A stretch of 64,000 nucleotides of DNA, from contig CM074863.1 in the NCBI GenBank assembly GCA_037501455.1, forward strand, positions 12,768,001 through 12,832,000. The letters run 5' to 3'. Source of the DNA: Lantana camara (taxonomy: Eukaryota; Streptophyta; Magnoliopsida; Lamiales; Verbenaceae). Both the position numbers and the translations under genes were made by a program. The stretch's first letter is position 1, and every line of letters starts with the position of its first letter. Below are positions 1 through 11,292 of this stretch, in pieces. A model generated the notes under the pieces. It did no database searches, was not told the DNA's origin, and saw only the letters and a program-made list of their open reading frames with translations.

Positions 1-315
1 GCGGTAAAGTTGCTCTAAGTGGTCGTAAATCTCCCAAGCAAATTCCATGGCCTCATGTTGCCTTTGCAAGTCCGGAGACATGTTAGCCAACATAAGGCAA
101 CGGGCTTGGAGATTATCATCCTTCCACTTCTGAATCGCGTCCCGCTCGGCCCGAGTGGGAGCCTCCCTTTCGGGACTAGGCTCCCCTTCGAAGAGAACAT
201 AAGTTCTCTTCTCAGAATCTAAAATGATTTTTAGATTCATCAGCCAATCAGAATAGTTGGGACCAGTCAACTTGTTTGACTCGAGGATCGATACAAGAGG
301 GTTTTTGGTTGCCAT
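1..315 (-). CDS. Copia retrotransposon gag, N-terminal part
   Basis: The minus strand is open from an ATG at 315 to the window edge (105 codons, no stop). It starts MATKNPLVSILESNKLTGPN and continues with the NYSDWLMNLKIIL block and a downstream WKDDNLQARCLMLANMSPD segment. This is the layout of the plant Copia gag (DUF4219 followed by UBN2), which forms the cytoplasmic particle that packages element RNA. The rest of the protein lies outside the window, so integrity of the element cannot be judged. Sequence at higher coordinates (316 to about 870) would be its leader and 5' LTR side. Confidence 0.8.
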   Translation of the reverse strand, partial: MATKNPLVSILESNKLTGPNYSDWLMNLKIILDSEKRTYVLFEGEPSPEREAPTRAERDAIQKWKDDNLQARCLMLANMSPDLQRQHEAMEFAWEIYDHLEQLYR

Positions 316-870
316 TTCAAAACACGTAGAGAATCACAGAATCTACGACCTAAATGGTTAAACAGAGAACTAGTGAGCATGCTGAATTATAACGATATAC
401 AAAAGATAAGGTCTTTAATCTAATGTAGCTCCCACTGTTTTTCAAAGATCTAGAATTCCCAAAGATCTAAGAGGAACACGTTTCCCAATGGGTACTAAGA
501 TCCTAGGCATTTTACCTCGAACCCACGACTCGCGGACATTCTAAGTAAGAACCCTAGGTAGGTACAACTTACCAATTCTAACACCTTTAGAACTCTTAGT
601 AATTGTTTTTGCATCACCTATCTTTCAATATGGACCCACGACTCGTGCGACATCCATATTTACTTAGGCGTTAAGCTAGACCCATCAATCATAAGATCAT
701 GACCAAAACTTAGTTCGAACGACCCACGACTCGAGGACATCGCCCTTGCTAAAATTGACCACGAAATATTGATCATTTAAAATGATTAATTAGGTAACTA
801 AGAACTAATAAGCTCCACTAGCTATCCCACGACTCGCGGTCAATAACTAGCTTTACTTACTAAACTTAAA
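316..870 (-). repeat. Putative Copia leader with four spaced CCCACGACTCG motifs
   Basis: The stretch upstream of the gag start (minus orientation) contains CCCACGACTCG at 522-532, 635-645, 723-733 and 826-836, about 90-110 bp apart. Each copy is followed by a variant of CGGACA or GGTCAA, and the spacer sequences are unrelated. No primer binding site or LTR edge could be fixed here. Assignment to the leader or LTR of the same element rests on position only. Confidence 0.5.
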
Positions 871-1032
871 ACCTATTGATGGAATGCTAGGAATTTTAAT
901 TCAAAATTTGCATCTCGAATTAAACACCTATTTGTTCGAAATTAGCTTAATATTTAATGGGAATTTTCGAATCAACCGGAGAGTACACTTAATTGCAAGA
1001 ATCTGAGCTTCCTAATTGCAACAACACTTTAA

Positions 1033-1846
1033 TATTTGTGAGAAGGGGAAGACCATCACAGGCGTGAAAGCCTCAGGAACTGGGTTTCCTTTTTGTGCGT
1101 GGGTTCTTCCAGCTAGGATAACACCAAGAGTGCAAGAGGTAATGGTGATGCAACTGTGGTGAGGTGATCACGGAGCTTAGGAAGATGCAGAAAAGAAATG
1201 GAGAGAGGGAATGCCCAGTGTGAAGTGTATGCAGAAGATTGCTTGGGGGAGAAAGCATGCGTTCTCCTCTATTTATATGTTAGGGGTGAGGGTAAATGGG
1301 TAAATTGACCATGTGGTCCCAAACCTGTGTTGCCCTAACACGTGGCATCCCGTGATGGTGTGAGAATGACGTCTCTGAAAAGGAGGCGGCGTGTCAGGTA
1401 CAAAGTGCGCACTACCTTTGTGTCAGAGGTTGTTGGCGAGGGTCACGTGAGAAGAAGGCCCAAAGTCCTCCTTGCTAAGGTTCGGGTCCATCGCAGGGGA
1501 GGTGGGATCATTCACGAGCGCTGGTGACGCTCGAAGAGTGCACGGATGGATCCTCCGCGGCAGATGACCCTTGAGCGTCAGAACCCCGAGCACCAAGAAT
1601 GGGGTCCCCGCGTGGGTGCTTTCCTGAGAAGGGTAACCCTGAGGGCCAAGATGCGAGCGCCAAGCCGGTCGGCTCTGGCCCTTTATCTGAACAATTGTCC
1701 GAGGCCCAATGGCCTGAACTAGTTGGCAAGTGAGTGGGTTGGATTGGCTCGCGAGCCCATCAATGCGAGCGTGTAGTCTTCAAGTCAGTCGATGGCGACA
1801 CGTGGACGGCTCTGATTCGAGTGCGTTTCTGAGTCTCATCAAAAGT
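1033..1846 (-). mobile_element. Diverged Tat-type Gypsy LTR remnant
   Basis: This stretch follows the same order of landmarks as the Tat LTR at 42013: an AGGGGAAG start block, a CTATTTATA box near 1268, then GTGGTCC...TTGCCCTAACACGTGG near 1312-1345, then GC-rich sequence ending in CTCATCA at about 1846. Identity is patchy and no TSD was found, so it is an older relative or truncated copy. Short open frames at 1342-1527 and 1508-1729 lie inside this LTR-like DNA and are not called as genes. Confidence 0.55.
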
Positions 1847-1849
1847 GAA

Positions 1850-3640
1850 ACTAACATTTCAATTTTGGAGAAATTGCAAAAGTTCATGCTATGAAAGAGA
1901 AGTAATAATTATGAACAATGAATAAGGAAATAACTAGACATTTACAATTTATAATACAATTATTATTAATTCAAATTTTTTATTTTGTTGAAGATTGATA
2001 TTATCGCAATTAATTTTTGGGATGACCTAGCAATGGCATAGTGAGGATGGTTACAAAAGTTGGAAAGTAAGAGAGCAATTATGAGAATCTCAAGGTTAAA
2101 GAAACAAATATATCGAGGTATGATATAAAAACACACACAAATAAACAAGAAAAACATGTAATGAATATATTTTATAAACAAAATGGATCAAGTAATAAAA
2201 ACAAATACTTTAGAAGGGGAGCTACAATTAAAGGCAACTTCTACAACAACAATACTCTTCAATCCAACGTGTGCCTAGGCAAGTAGGCAGACAAGCTCAA
2301 TACATTTTGAGTTTAACTTCTTTTAATATCATAAAATAAATAGATAGTACAAAATGATTTTAATAATTTAATATTATTAAAATTACAAAAAAAAAAGTTT
2401 TAATAACTGTACCCATGATGTGAAGGAACAAATTAAAATAGAGGAATTATGGATGACCAAGAAAATGAAGAGCACCACCGAAACAACCCTTACAAAAGCA
2501 ATTTATAATCGTCCAAAGTTACAAGGTGTAATTTAGACAAAATATATAAAAGTAGCAGATGATAGTGAACGAGCAACAATTACACTACTTGAAGAAATTG
2601 TTGAGACGTGCATCAGATGTCCAGTAACTTAATATATGAAAGCAATGAGCGAGGCAAGAGAAACAATCAGATTGAAAACTAGAAAAAGCAACAAAAAAAA
2701 AAGTTAGGTGTAAAAAGTTGCAGAATCAATAATCATCACTTCATTACAAGGCTTTGGTAGCAAAAACAGAGAGACAATACAAATTCCTTTTCAAGCTGGA
2801 CAAATGCAAAAGAAATGAGATTTTATTCGTCATAAGAAGCTTTTGAAGATATAACAAAAATGACAAGAACAATGGCAAATACTAAGAAGAAATTGGAAGA
2901 ACACAAAAGAGGAAAAAAGAACAAATAACAAGAACAAGGCAAAGGAAACAAAACAAGAGGAGGTAAGATAGCAAAGTGAGGTAATAATAAGCATACAGAA
3001 AACGAAACCAAAAGCAACGAGAGGCGAAGAAAGAAAGGAAACAAACAAACAAGATAACAAATATTGTTAGAGAAGAAAAGGGCAATAAACTCACCAAGGA
3101 GATACAAATACTAGATGAGGATGAAAAGCTGGAAGGAAATTACGAAAGTCTGCCAATATTTTTCAAAGAAAAAAACCCAGACAAAAACAAGGAGAAGCAT
3201 GGCAAAACAAAGTTGTTGAAAAGAATAAAGAAAGAAAAGGATAAAGGGATTCTCTTGGACAGTGAAAAAGAACAATAAAAAGTCTGTGCTTTAATTTACA
3301 ATATTCAAATTAATGTATCGAACACTTGCTTTAGAAGAAAATAAGAAATGATACTATCTACAATTCCAAGCAGATGAATTGAAACTAAGCTTCTGAATAA
3401 AATAAAAAAAGATACTAGCTACAATTGCACGCAAATGAAAAACATACTACAATCTTTCAAGATTCAAAGTAAAGTAGAAATAATTGATATAATTATAATT
3501 ATACAAAAATACAAATATAAGACACTACATATAATAAATTAAAAGAAACAAAAGCTTACAACATAAAAAGAACAAAGAAAAAATCGTATTACACGTGCAA
3601 CGCACGTGGTGCACCCTGCAAGTATAAAAAACGTGTAGAA
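1850..3640. other. AT-rich intergenic stretch without recognisable gene
   Basis: About 1.8 kb of A/T-rich, purine-biased sequence (long AAGAA-type runs at 2820-3260). The long minus-strand frames at 2823-3107 are low-complexity by-products of the composition. A hairpin-like ACGTGCAACGCACGT at 3592-3606 resembles a Helitron 3' stem, but no CTRR end follows it. Confidence 0.6.
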
Positions 3641-4230
3641 TTACCAAAGGCAAATGCCTTGAATCCAGGATAGGCTGTGAGCTTTCTAATGGTCTTGGGC
3701 CATATTAAATAGTATACCAATATCTCCATCGAAATGGGCCCTCGGGCCTTTAGAAAGAATAAAATCCAGTGAAAAGCCGAGCCCTTTGGCGATGCTCAAA
3801 ACTCAATTAGAAGATGATTAGGCCACATAGCGTTAATTCTACCCAAATCAGCAAAGTCTTCAAATATCACATTTCTTTGGGCTGTCAACGCGTTACATTC
3901 GGATTGAGTCACAAAATTCGGATTAATTCATTTAGTAGTAAAATATAAATAAAAGACCAGCTTCTCAAAAAAAAATAAAAATAAATAAATAAAAGACCAG
4001 AATTATATAATTCTTGCCCAAAAATCATGATTTAAACAATCATGTATTATTTTTAAAAAGAAATAATACAAGTGGCTAATGGCTATCATTATTCAATGCA
4101 AGGTTTTGAGTTTGAATCTCGCTTGGGTATGGCGTGTTAAAAAAAAAAAAAAAACATGTATCATTTTTCCTAAAAATCAATTAAAATGCGTTAATTTAAT
4201 TTTTAAAAAGAGAACATTAGCAAAAACTAA

Positions 4231-4583
4231 CTGTACCCGCCATCTCTGATGATCTCTCGCAATCCCCAAATCAACACCTCAGGCTAGGTCTTCCTCTCCT
4301 TCCCTCACAACAGCAGTTGACAGCTTAATGGGAAAGCAATATCAGAACGTGGAGTGGAGAGGGGACCTAACCATGATATATAAATCCCTAGAGGCCCTCC
4401 CATCACGGACTTTCTAGAGTGGGCCTACACCAGCTGTCGGACCACGTCTATCAAATTAAGGCCTTAATGAAAGTGGGTCAATTAAATAGGCCTTATTAGT
4501 CTTGGCTCAATTAACCGTATTATTTAGCCCGATTTATTTAATACACTCATCAATTAATATAAGTCCAACAAAATATTCTTACA
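4231..4583 (-). mobile_element. Copia 3' LTR
   Basis: Read on the minus strand, a purine-rich tract (CCAAGTGGGAGAC) ends at 4584 and is followed by TGTAAGAATATTTTG..., ending ...GGCGGGTACA at 4231. This gives the TG...CA ends of an LTR of about 353 bp. It lies downstream of the RT-RNase H frame at 5345-6538 in the same orientation. The matching 5' LTR is not present in the window. Confidence 0.65.
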
Positions 4584-5344
4584 GTCTCCCACTTGGACAT
4601 ATTAATTGAAGTTTTGACTCCAAAAGACAAAAGAAAAATGACACTATTTTAAAAATGACTCTCGGGCTAAATTACACAAAACAGTTTTGACTGTGGCCAC
4701 AGATTTTGAAAAAAAATACGGTAACAGACAAGACTTTCAACAATCCGGTCTGGCGAAAGTCACCAAATATCGGATCATGGCGGTAATTGTACCTTTTATT
4801 GATACAAGACCTTCTATGGTCACAAATACCAACAACTTTCACTTACATGGATTTAGACGTGGTGGTGTAGCAAGAAATAGCATCCAAATACGACCCCAAA
4901 TATTGCTATTTCATTGTCAGTCCTCCGATTTTCTTGTAAGATACGAATTTCTACACAATATGAAATTCCAAGAAAATCCAATTTCCTTGTCATATACGGG
5001 ACTCAGAAACAATAGGAAACCCAAAGGAAATTACAGTTTTCTTGTAAGATATAGATTTCCAAAACAATATGAAATCTCATGAAAACTCAACAACTTCTCA
5101 GGAAGCTATGCATGTCTCATTTAATTTTCAATATTCTATATGGTGTGTTCATGAGACATACCCAACATTCTTAAGAAAACACCCATTCTTAAGATAAACA
5201 TACATGCGAGATACAAAATTCAATCAAGTGCACATAAGAGAATAATTAATGAGTAAAACATAGTCTCGCATTAAACATCAATGTCAATCAAAATACATTT
5301 CCAAAGAGTTCAGCATATATATAAAAATGAACAACTCACTCATC
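4584..5344 (-). other. Copia 3' untranslated internal region
   Basis: Sequence between the end of the RNase H domain and the polypurine tract. It has a degenerate internal repeat: TTTCTTGTAAGATA...AATATGAAAT occurs at about 4930-4970 and 5037-5075 on the plus strand. The plus-strand frames here (4687-5082, 5327-5698) show no family features and look like chance. Confidence 0.45.
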
Positions 5345-6571
5345 CTAAATATTAAAAGACTCAATAACACCCATGTGTTCAACATGTCTCTTAAAAGCAA
5401 TAGGTCTAAGCCCCTTGGTCAAAGGATCCGCCAACATAGAATCTGTGTCAATATGATCTATCAAAACAGTATCAGTTTTGACCAAGTCCCTTACAGTGAG
5501 ATACTTCAGTTCCATATGCTTCGACGCACTAGAGGATTTGTTATTCTTAGAAAAGAACACGACAGCGGCATTATCACAATAAATCCTCAAAGGTCTAGAA
5601 ATCGTGTCAACTATAGAAAGTCCAGAAATGAAGTTCTTAAGCCAAACAGCATGTGTGGCAGCTCCATAGCAAGCAACAAACTCCGCTTGCATGGTTGATG
5701 AGGCCGTAAGTGTTTGCTTAACACTTTTCCATGAGACCGCCCCACCTGCCATCATAAAAACATAGCCCGAAGTTGACTTTAGATCATCCGAACACCCAGC
5801 AAAATCAGAATCTGAGTACCCAACAACCTCAAGATGATCAACCTTTCTAAATACGAGCATAAAATCTCTGGTTTTCTTCAAATATCTCAAAACCTTTTTA
5901 ACAGTAACCCAATGCTCATGCCCAGGATTAGAAAGGTAACGCCCAAGAACTCCAACAACAAACGCTATATCCGGTCTCGTGCAAACTTGAGCATACATCA
6001 AACTTCCCACAACACTTGAATATGGGATATTCTTCATTGATTCTCGTTCAAGCTCATTTTTCGGACATTGAGCAAGACTAAGTTTATCACCTTTTACGGT
6101 AGGCACATCACCCGGCCTACAATTTTCCATGTTAAATCTAGCCAAAACACGATCAATGTAACTCACTTGAGAAAGTCCCAATAACCCACGGGATCTATCA
6201 CGTCGAATTTCAATACCAAGTACGAAAGATGCCTCGCCAAGATCTTTCATATCAAAATTACGACACAACATTTGTTTGGTTTCGTGGAGTAAGCCTAAAT
6301 CACTACTAGCAAGTAGTAGGTCATCAACATATAGCACGAGATATATGAATTTACTCCCACAGATCTTAAGATATATGCAATGATCCACTTTATTCTCCTC
6401 AAAACCCAACGAACTCACAACATTATCAAACTTCAAGTACCACTGACGAGAAGCTTGTTTCAGTCCATATATTGACTTCTTAAGTTTACATACCAATTGC
6501 TCCTTTCCATCTTGAATAAATCCTTCGGGCTGAGCCATGTAGACCTCTTCTTCTAAGGATTCATTTAGGAT
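5345..6571 (-). CDS. Copia reverse transcriptase C-terminal part and RNase H
   Basis: A 397-residue open frame begins MAQPEGFIQDG, with coding sequence for a further EEEVY-type segment upstream to about 6571. It includes the RT palm motif YLVLYVDDLLLA, the KSIYGLKQASRQWY block, VGSLMYAQVCTRPDIA and the RNase H core GYSDSDFAG...STSGYVF...QAEFVA, ending at HMGVIESFNI. This is the 3' half of a Copia pol. The N-terminal RT, integrase, protease and gag are missing. At 6571 the frame meets an inverted piece of the same domain, so the element is a rearranged remnant. Confidence 0.85.
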   Translation of the reverse strand: MLNESLEEEVYMAQPEGFIQDGKEQLVCKLKKSIYGLKQASRQWYLKFDNVVSSLGFEENKVDHCIYLKICGSKFIYLVLYVDDLLLASSDLGLLHETKQMLCRNFDMKDLGEASFVLGIEIRRDRSRGLLGLSQVSYIDRVLARFNMENCRPGDVPTVKGDKLSLAQCPKNELERESMKNIPYSSVVGSLMYAQVCTRPDIAFVVGVLGRYLSNPGHEHWVTVKKVLRYLKKTRDFMLVFRKVDHLEVVGYSDSDFAGCSDDLKSTSGYVFMMAGGAVSWKSVKQTLTASSTMQAEFVACYGAATHAVWLKNFISGLSIVDTISRPLRIYCDNAAVVFFSKNNKSSSASKHMELKYLTVRDLVKTDTVLIDHIDTDSMLADPLTKGLRPIAFKRHVEHMGVIESFNI

Positions 6572-6574
6572 TAT

Positions 6575-6644
6575 TATGAGTCTTGTAGCTCATTTCGACT
6601 TGGAGCTTCACCAAATGGATGTACGAACAACTTTCCTAAATGGC
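6575..6644 (+). pseudogene. Inverted fragment of the Copia RT domain
   Basis: On the plus strand this short piece reads SLVAHFDLELHQMDVRTTFL, the segment normally just upstream of the EEEVYMAQPEGF motif that starts on the opposite strand at about 6571. The two parts of one RT domain therefore lie head to head. The fragment ends abruptly at 6644, where a CCGGTCCGG-rich repeat begins. Confidence 0.7.
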
Positions 6645-7450
6645 CGGTCCGGGTGACACCCCAAAACCAGTCTCCTTCCGGACCAGTTTGGCCCGCCAAA
6701 AACCGGTTGAAACCGGTCAATAACCCGGACCGGTTTCCGGGCCGTTTGGCCCGGATTTTTTTTTTTTTTTTTTTGGTGGCAAAATTGTAAAACCAAATCA
6801 AATGTTGCAACAAGAGTTCGAACCCTGGACCCTCAGATTAGAGAAGGAGGCCTCAACCACTTGAGCTGCTTACTTTTTCTGGTCATATGTCGGTAAATTT
6901 TGGTATAAATCATCAAATCATAAGCTTATTATATTTTTAAGTTGAGTTTTAGAAAAACAATAATTATGACTACAACTATTATAATAAAGAATTCAATTTA
7001 ATCTGGATAAATAATGTGAAATAGTTATATTTTATAATATATCGTTACAAAAATATAAACACTTGTGTGATAACTTCTTATTTGTTTTTTTAAATAAAAA
7101 GTATGACATTTGTTTAATCAATTTTTCTCTATATTACTAATTTGGTTGATGTTAATTATTTTGCTATTTAGTTAGATATTTGATCTATATCCTTGTAGAT
7201 TTTTCATTAGATTGTTATTTAAAAATTAATGAATTATTTAAAGTGATTTAAAATTTTATCTATTTTTGTATATTATTAAACTTAATTGATTATTTTTAAT
7301 TAATATTTATAATATTGTATAATTGAATATAATATATATATATAATTAAATATAATTATTACGTAATTATGACGTCATACCGGTCCGACCGGTCGAACCA
7401 GTAACCAGTAAGGGGTCCCGGTTCGACGTCCGGTCCGGGTTTCAAAACAT
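6642..7450. mobile_element. GC-ended, AT-cored repeat, probable non-autonomous DNA element
   Basis: Both ends carry dispersed CCGGTCCGG/CCGGACCGG motifs (6642-6750 and 7378-7440) around a very AT-rich core with a poly(T) run at 6758-6774. The right end runs CGGTCCGGGTTTCAAAACATA into the resumed duplicated segment at about 7452. The ends are not a clean inverted repeat by eye, so superfamily is left open. Confidence 0.4.
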
Positions 7451-7661
7451 AGGCAAAAACTAACATATCTCTTTAAATAAAGAAAGATATGTAAATAAAT
7501 ACAATTTTTACATATAATAATAATAAATTATTATTATAAAATGTCGGATTTCATTTTTTTGGTCAGTTCAAATGTCAGATTTGAATATCTAAAGGACCAA
7601 ACTGTTTAATTTCATATTTAATCCACTTATCTAATCTGATTCATTGATTTTTTTTTTATCA

Positions 7662-7664
7662 ATC

Positions 7665-7699
<35 letters not shown>
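7662..7699. repeat. AT dinucleotide microsatellite
   Basis: A run of about 18 AT units inside the left duplicated segment. The right copy lacks the expansion at the equivalent place (about 13755). Confidence 0.85.
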
Positions 7700-7700
<1 letters not shown>

Positions 7701-8244
7701 AAATTTGAATTGAATACGAATCATATTTGGATTAAAATTGGACTTGTTGACAGCCCTAGCGATCCTTTTATTACTACATTAATCATTTAATTTTGCTCAA
7801 AACTTCACTTTCGGTTGGTTTATGATGGATATAAACAAATCTGGAAATGTGCATGCGATGTAAAACGTATAATAGACAAGTATTTTTTGATGAAAAATTT
7901 AAAAAAAATAATAAATTAAATAACAAATATAATATAATCTTTAGGTAGAATTTTCCATGATTAACAACTACAAAGTACAAAGTGACAAAAAGAAGGTGAA
8001 ATATGGCGTTGCCTGGGGCCAACGCCTTCGTTCCGCGAAGCAACATGAGGTGCAGACTGCAGACTTCCTCTGTTTTGGAGTTCACACAGAAAATATCTCA
8101 ATACCCGGAAACTGTAATTAGGGAATCAAAGAAATTTAACTGAGAAAGAATAAATCTTTGTGAATGCTCTTGGGTTCGTATGTATTGATTCTTGAATTTT
8201 GAAATATTTGAGGAAGTGTTTGTGTTTCAGAGATTAACAGAGTA

Positions 8245-10011
8245 ATGTCAGCGGTGTATGATAACTGGGAGAGGCTGGTTGCAGCCACGCTCAAGAAGGA
8301 GCAATTTCGCCGCCTTGCTCTTATCAACTCTCCGGAATCCAGCTTCAGCTCCTTACCTTCAGATTACAGTTTTGCTTCTTCCACTCCAGATGTCACTGGT
8401 ACGTACTAACTCCTCCTGATCATTGTCATCTTTTTAATTGAATATGGAATATCTGTCCTTGGTGATGATTTAATGACGTAGTAGTAGTTTTGCGGAGCTT
8501 TGACGTATCCGAAAATGGAGAACTCCACCGGGTCCCTGCAAAATTCAAATTCCACTTACTTCTCTCTCTTATTTCTCTTTCTAGTCATTTGATTTTGATC
8601 TAGGTTTTGTTTATAACTCACCGATTCTGCTCTGGGGCCTTCTGTTTGTTCCTTCTCAAATTAAACTCTATTGTTAATCGAGTGGGGGAAAAAAATCAGA
8701 AAAGCTTGAGATGCGTATGTAGATATTCTTGCTTATTGGTGCATTAATACTGTAATTTTACACCTATTGCTGAAATTTGCAGTACCCAATAGAAGAGCTC
8801 AGAAGCAGCACCAACATCTGGCTCAAGCTACTCAGGTACTTTGATAAGTTGAAAAAGATGCATTTAGAAGGACACTCTAGCAGTGTAGTTTTTTGGATTT
8901 CTTCAATATCTTAAGTTTCCTAATCAATGTAGAGCATGTTTCAGTGATTTCATTCAGCGTGTAAATATGCTTTACGAACCGGCCAACTAATATGTTGTTG
9001 CTTCCTCCAATAATAATATGACCAAAATCCGAATTTCTTGGAAGAATTTTATTTACATTAGCTAAATAATTATGAGTGCTTGTGATAGTTCTCATTATTT
9101 GGTTCTAATTCTCTGATGTCAGTTTTTTGTTTCATCCCTAACAGGACATGAATCGAATGCAAGACAGCTATGATCGGTTACTTTCTTCGGCTGCAGCAAT
9201 GGCTAATAGTGCATTTGGTATTTCCATGATTAAGAGTTTCTTCTGTAATATATGTTAGCTGATCACCTTTGTTTAGTTTTAACTAATTTCTTTGATTAGC
9301 ATTAAGTTGTTCGTTTTTGGTATATATGTCTGATGATTCTGGCTCAATGAATGTATATACTAATCAGCAAGTTATTGTGGATTCATTACATGAAATTTCG
9401 CCTAATGAAGTTCCTTTATTTCAGAATTTTCAGAATCATTAGGGGAGATGGGAAGTCTTATTTTTGAAGAAACAACCGTGAATAATGATGATAAAGGTGG
9501 TAAGCAGGCTCTCATGCGTGCGTGCACACACACATATATGTTAATCCATTGAAAGAAAAGAAATGGAAGATGATTTCCTCTCAAATGTAGTGTATGAGGA
9601 AGCATATGTTTGAAGCTAAAGGAGAAAGAATGTCTTATTTCTTCAACATATGCATATTTATCATCACAACTCACCCCAAAATCATTATATGATTAAAACA
9701 GCGGATAATTACGAATACCCCCTGTCAGATTGTATACTTTCTTGTATCAAGTTAAAGACCTATCGGTTTGGTATGCAGTGAAAAACGTTTTGTTTATGCT
9801 GGGAAATGTACAGATGGACCTTCAGGATATTATTAGTGATTATGTGAGTACGTTTGAACTCATCGAATGAATTAGTTTCTGTTTCCTGCATTAAGTCTGT
9901 TTCCTGAAACTGCGTATTCTGTATTTCAGCGCTCTCATATACTCCAGACACTTACATTACCATCAAAGTCTTTACATAATGAACTTAAGAAAGTCGAGGT
10001 CAGCTCCAGTT

Positions 10012-10044
<33 letters not shown>

Positions 10045-10653
10045 CCAAAATCGTTAGCTGTTCAAATTTACTTCGTCCCCTTTATGCAGGAAATGAAGAA
10101 CCGGTGTGACAGAAAAAGGTACAAACTAATATATTTGCTTAGGCAGTGTCTTTTTCTTTCGTTATTACAAATTTACAATTGAGTTGTTTTAACATCATCT
10201 CACAAACAACTTGTAGGGAAACATACATGGATGTGATGAAGGAACCGGAAGAGAAAGGGAGGTTCAAGTACCTCACACAGCTTCAACAAGCCCGTGACGA
10301 GTATGATGAAGAGACAACTATGTTTTCCTTCCGGGCGGAATCCCTGAAACAAGGACAATCACGTAGTTTTCTGACTATGTTATCTCGCCATCATTCCGCA
10401 CAGGTTTGTTTTTCTTAATTCCTACAAAAATACACGGTACATAATACATAATATCATGTACAGTTGACACCATAGAGCTTCACTTTTACAACAGTTAGGC
10501 CTCTTCAAGAAGGCTGTCAGATCCTTGGAGGCAATTCAGCCACACGTTAGATTGCTTGCAGAACAGCATCATATCGACTACCAGTTGCGCGGTCTCGAAG
10601 ACGACGAGAGTGAAACATATAATAATGTTGATGATGAAGACGAGGACGAGTGA
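8245..10653 (+). CDS. BAR-domain protein of the At2g33490 family, short form with a kinase-type first exon
   Basis: Nine exons join without a stop: 8245-8398, 8783-8835, 9145-9217, 9425-9499, 9779-9843, 9930-9998, 10090-10118, 10217-10403, 10495-10653. The total is 864 nt or 287 residues, and all introns are GT-AG. The body matches the At2g33490-like family in order: DMNRMQDSYDRLLSSAAAMA, EFSESLGEMGSLIFEET, VLFMLGNVQMDLQDII, RSHILQTLTLPSKSL, FRAESLKQGQSRSFL, SRHHSAQ, EAIQPHVRLLAEQHHIDY. This is a helical BAR-type membrane-binding module, expected in the cytosol at membranes. Two oddities: residues 1-51 (YDNWERLVAATLKKEQFRRL) replace the usual basic N-terminus and match exon 1 of the kinase locus at 30945; and the protein stops after an acidic tail, lacking the long Pro/Ser-rich C-terminal half I recall for the family. 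The GTAAGC donor after 9499 was preferred over the one after 9496. Confidence 0.85.
10020..10044. repeat. CT and AT microsatellite in intron 6 of the BAR gene
   Basis: A (TC)n run followed by (TA)n between exons 6 and 7, outside the coding sequence. Confidence 0.8.
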
Positions 10654-10769
10654 TGATAATGTACACAGAAGAGAACATTGCAAACCTCCGTGGAGGCAGG
10701 TTTTAGGGATGCTTGTGGCAAATTGAAAAGATAATTAAACAAAGGGATGCAACAAATTCTATGTGACAA

Positions 10770-11003
10770 AAAAAGGGAGATTTCTATTTTGTGACTACAA
10801 AACTCTATTTTTGTGGAAGTTAAGCATAAAAAATGACTAAAATAAATTAAGGATAAATAAATAATTTAATTTTATCATGGGTTAACTACCCATAAAAGTA
10901 AACAACAAATTAAATATAAACATGAATCCATGATATTTATTGACCTGATTAGTAATTGTGAGTATATCTACTATCACAAACATTTGATATCGTTACATGT
11001 ATT
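10770..11003. repeat. Dispersed repeat, copy 1
   Basis: GGGAGATTTCTATTTTGTGA through TACTATCACAAACATTTGATATCGTTACATG closely matches 61012-61246 in the same orientation. It starts about 120 bp after the BAR gene stop and ends where the right duplicated segment begins. No terminal inverted repeat or TSD was recognised. Confidence 0.7.
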
Positions 11004-11292
11004 AATAGGCAAATGCCTTGAATCCCAGGATAGGCTTTCTAATGATGTTGGGCCAAATTAAATACCAATATCTCCATCGAAATGGGCCCTCGGGCCTTTA
11101 GAAGAATAAAATCCAGTGAAAAGCCGAGCCCTTAGGCGATGCTCAAAACTCAATTAGAAGATGATTAGGCCACATAGCGTTAATTCTACTCAAATCGTCT
11201 TCAAAACAGCGAACTCTTCAAATATCACACTTCTTTGGGGCTGTCAACGCGTTAGATTCGGATTGAGGGCTTGAGATCCCCGGCTTTATAAC

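Larger units (their letters stand above)
3652..7873 (+). repeat. Segmental duplication, left copy
   Basis: 3652-4230 and about 7452-7873 match 11012-13941 in the same order and orientation. Shared landmarks are GGCAAATGCCTTGAATCC, ATGGGCCCTCGGGCC, AAGATGATTAGGCCACATAG, then ATTCTTGCCCAAAAATCATG and ATGTCGGATTT. The match is interrupted at 4230 by about 3.2 kb of transposon DNA. The 12-bp string GCAAAAACTAAC occurs on both sides of that block (4219-4230 and about 7452-7463). The two copies bracket the BAR-family gene. Confidence 0.75.

Noticed and set aside
1342..1729. Arg-rich plus frame and overlapping minus frame
   Set aside because: Inside a diverged Tat LTR; GC-rich LTR sequence commonly gives such frames.
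2823..3107. Long minus-strand frames rich in Leu and Phe
   Set aside because: Produced by purine-rich low-complexity DNA; three frames are open at once and no domain is visible.
3590..3616. Helitron-like hairpin ACGTGCAACGCACGT
   Set aside because: No CTRR terminus follows the stem and no 5' end was found.
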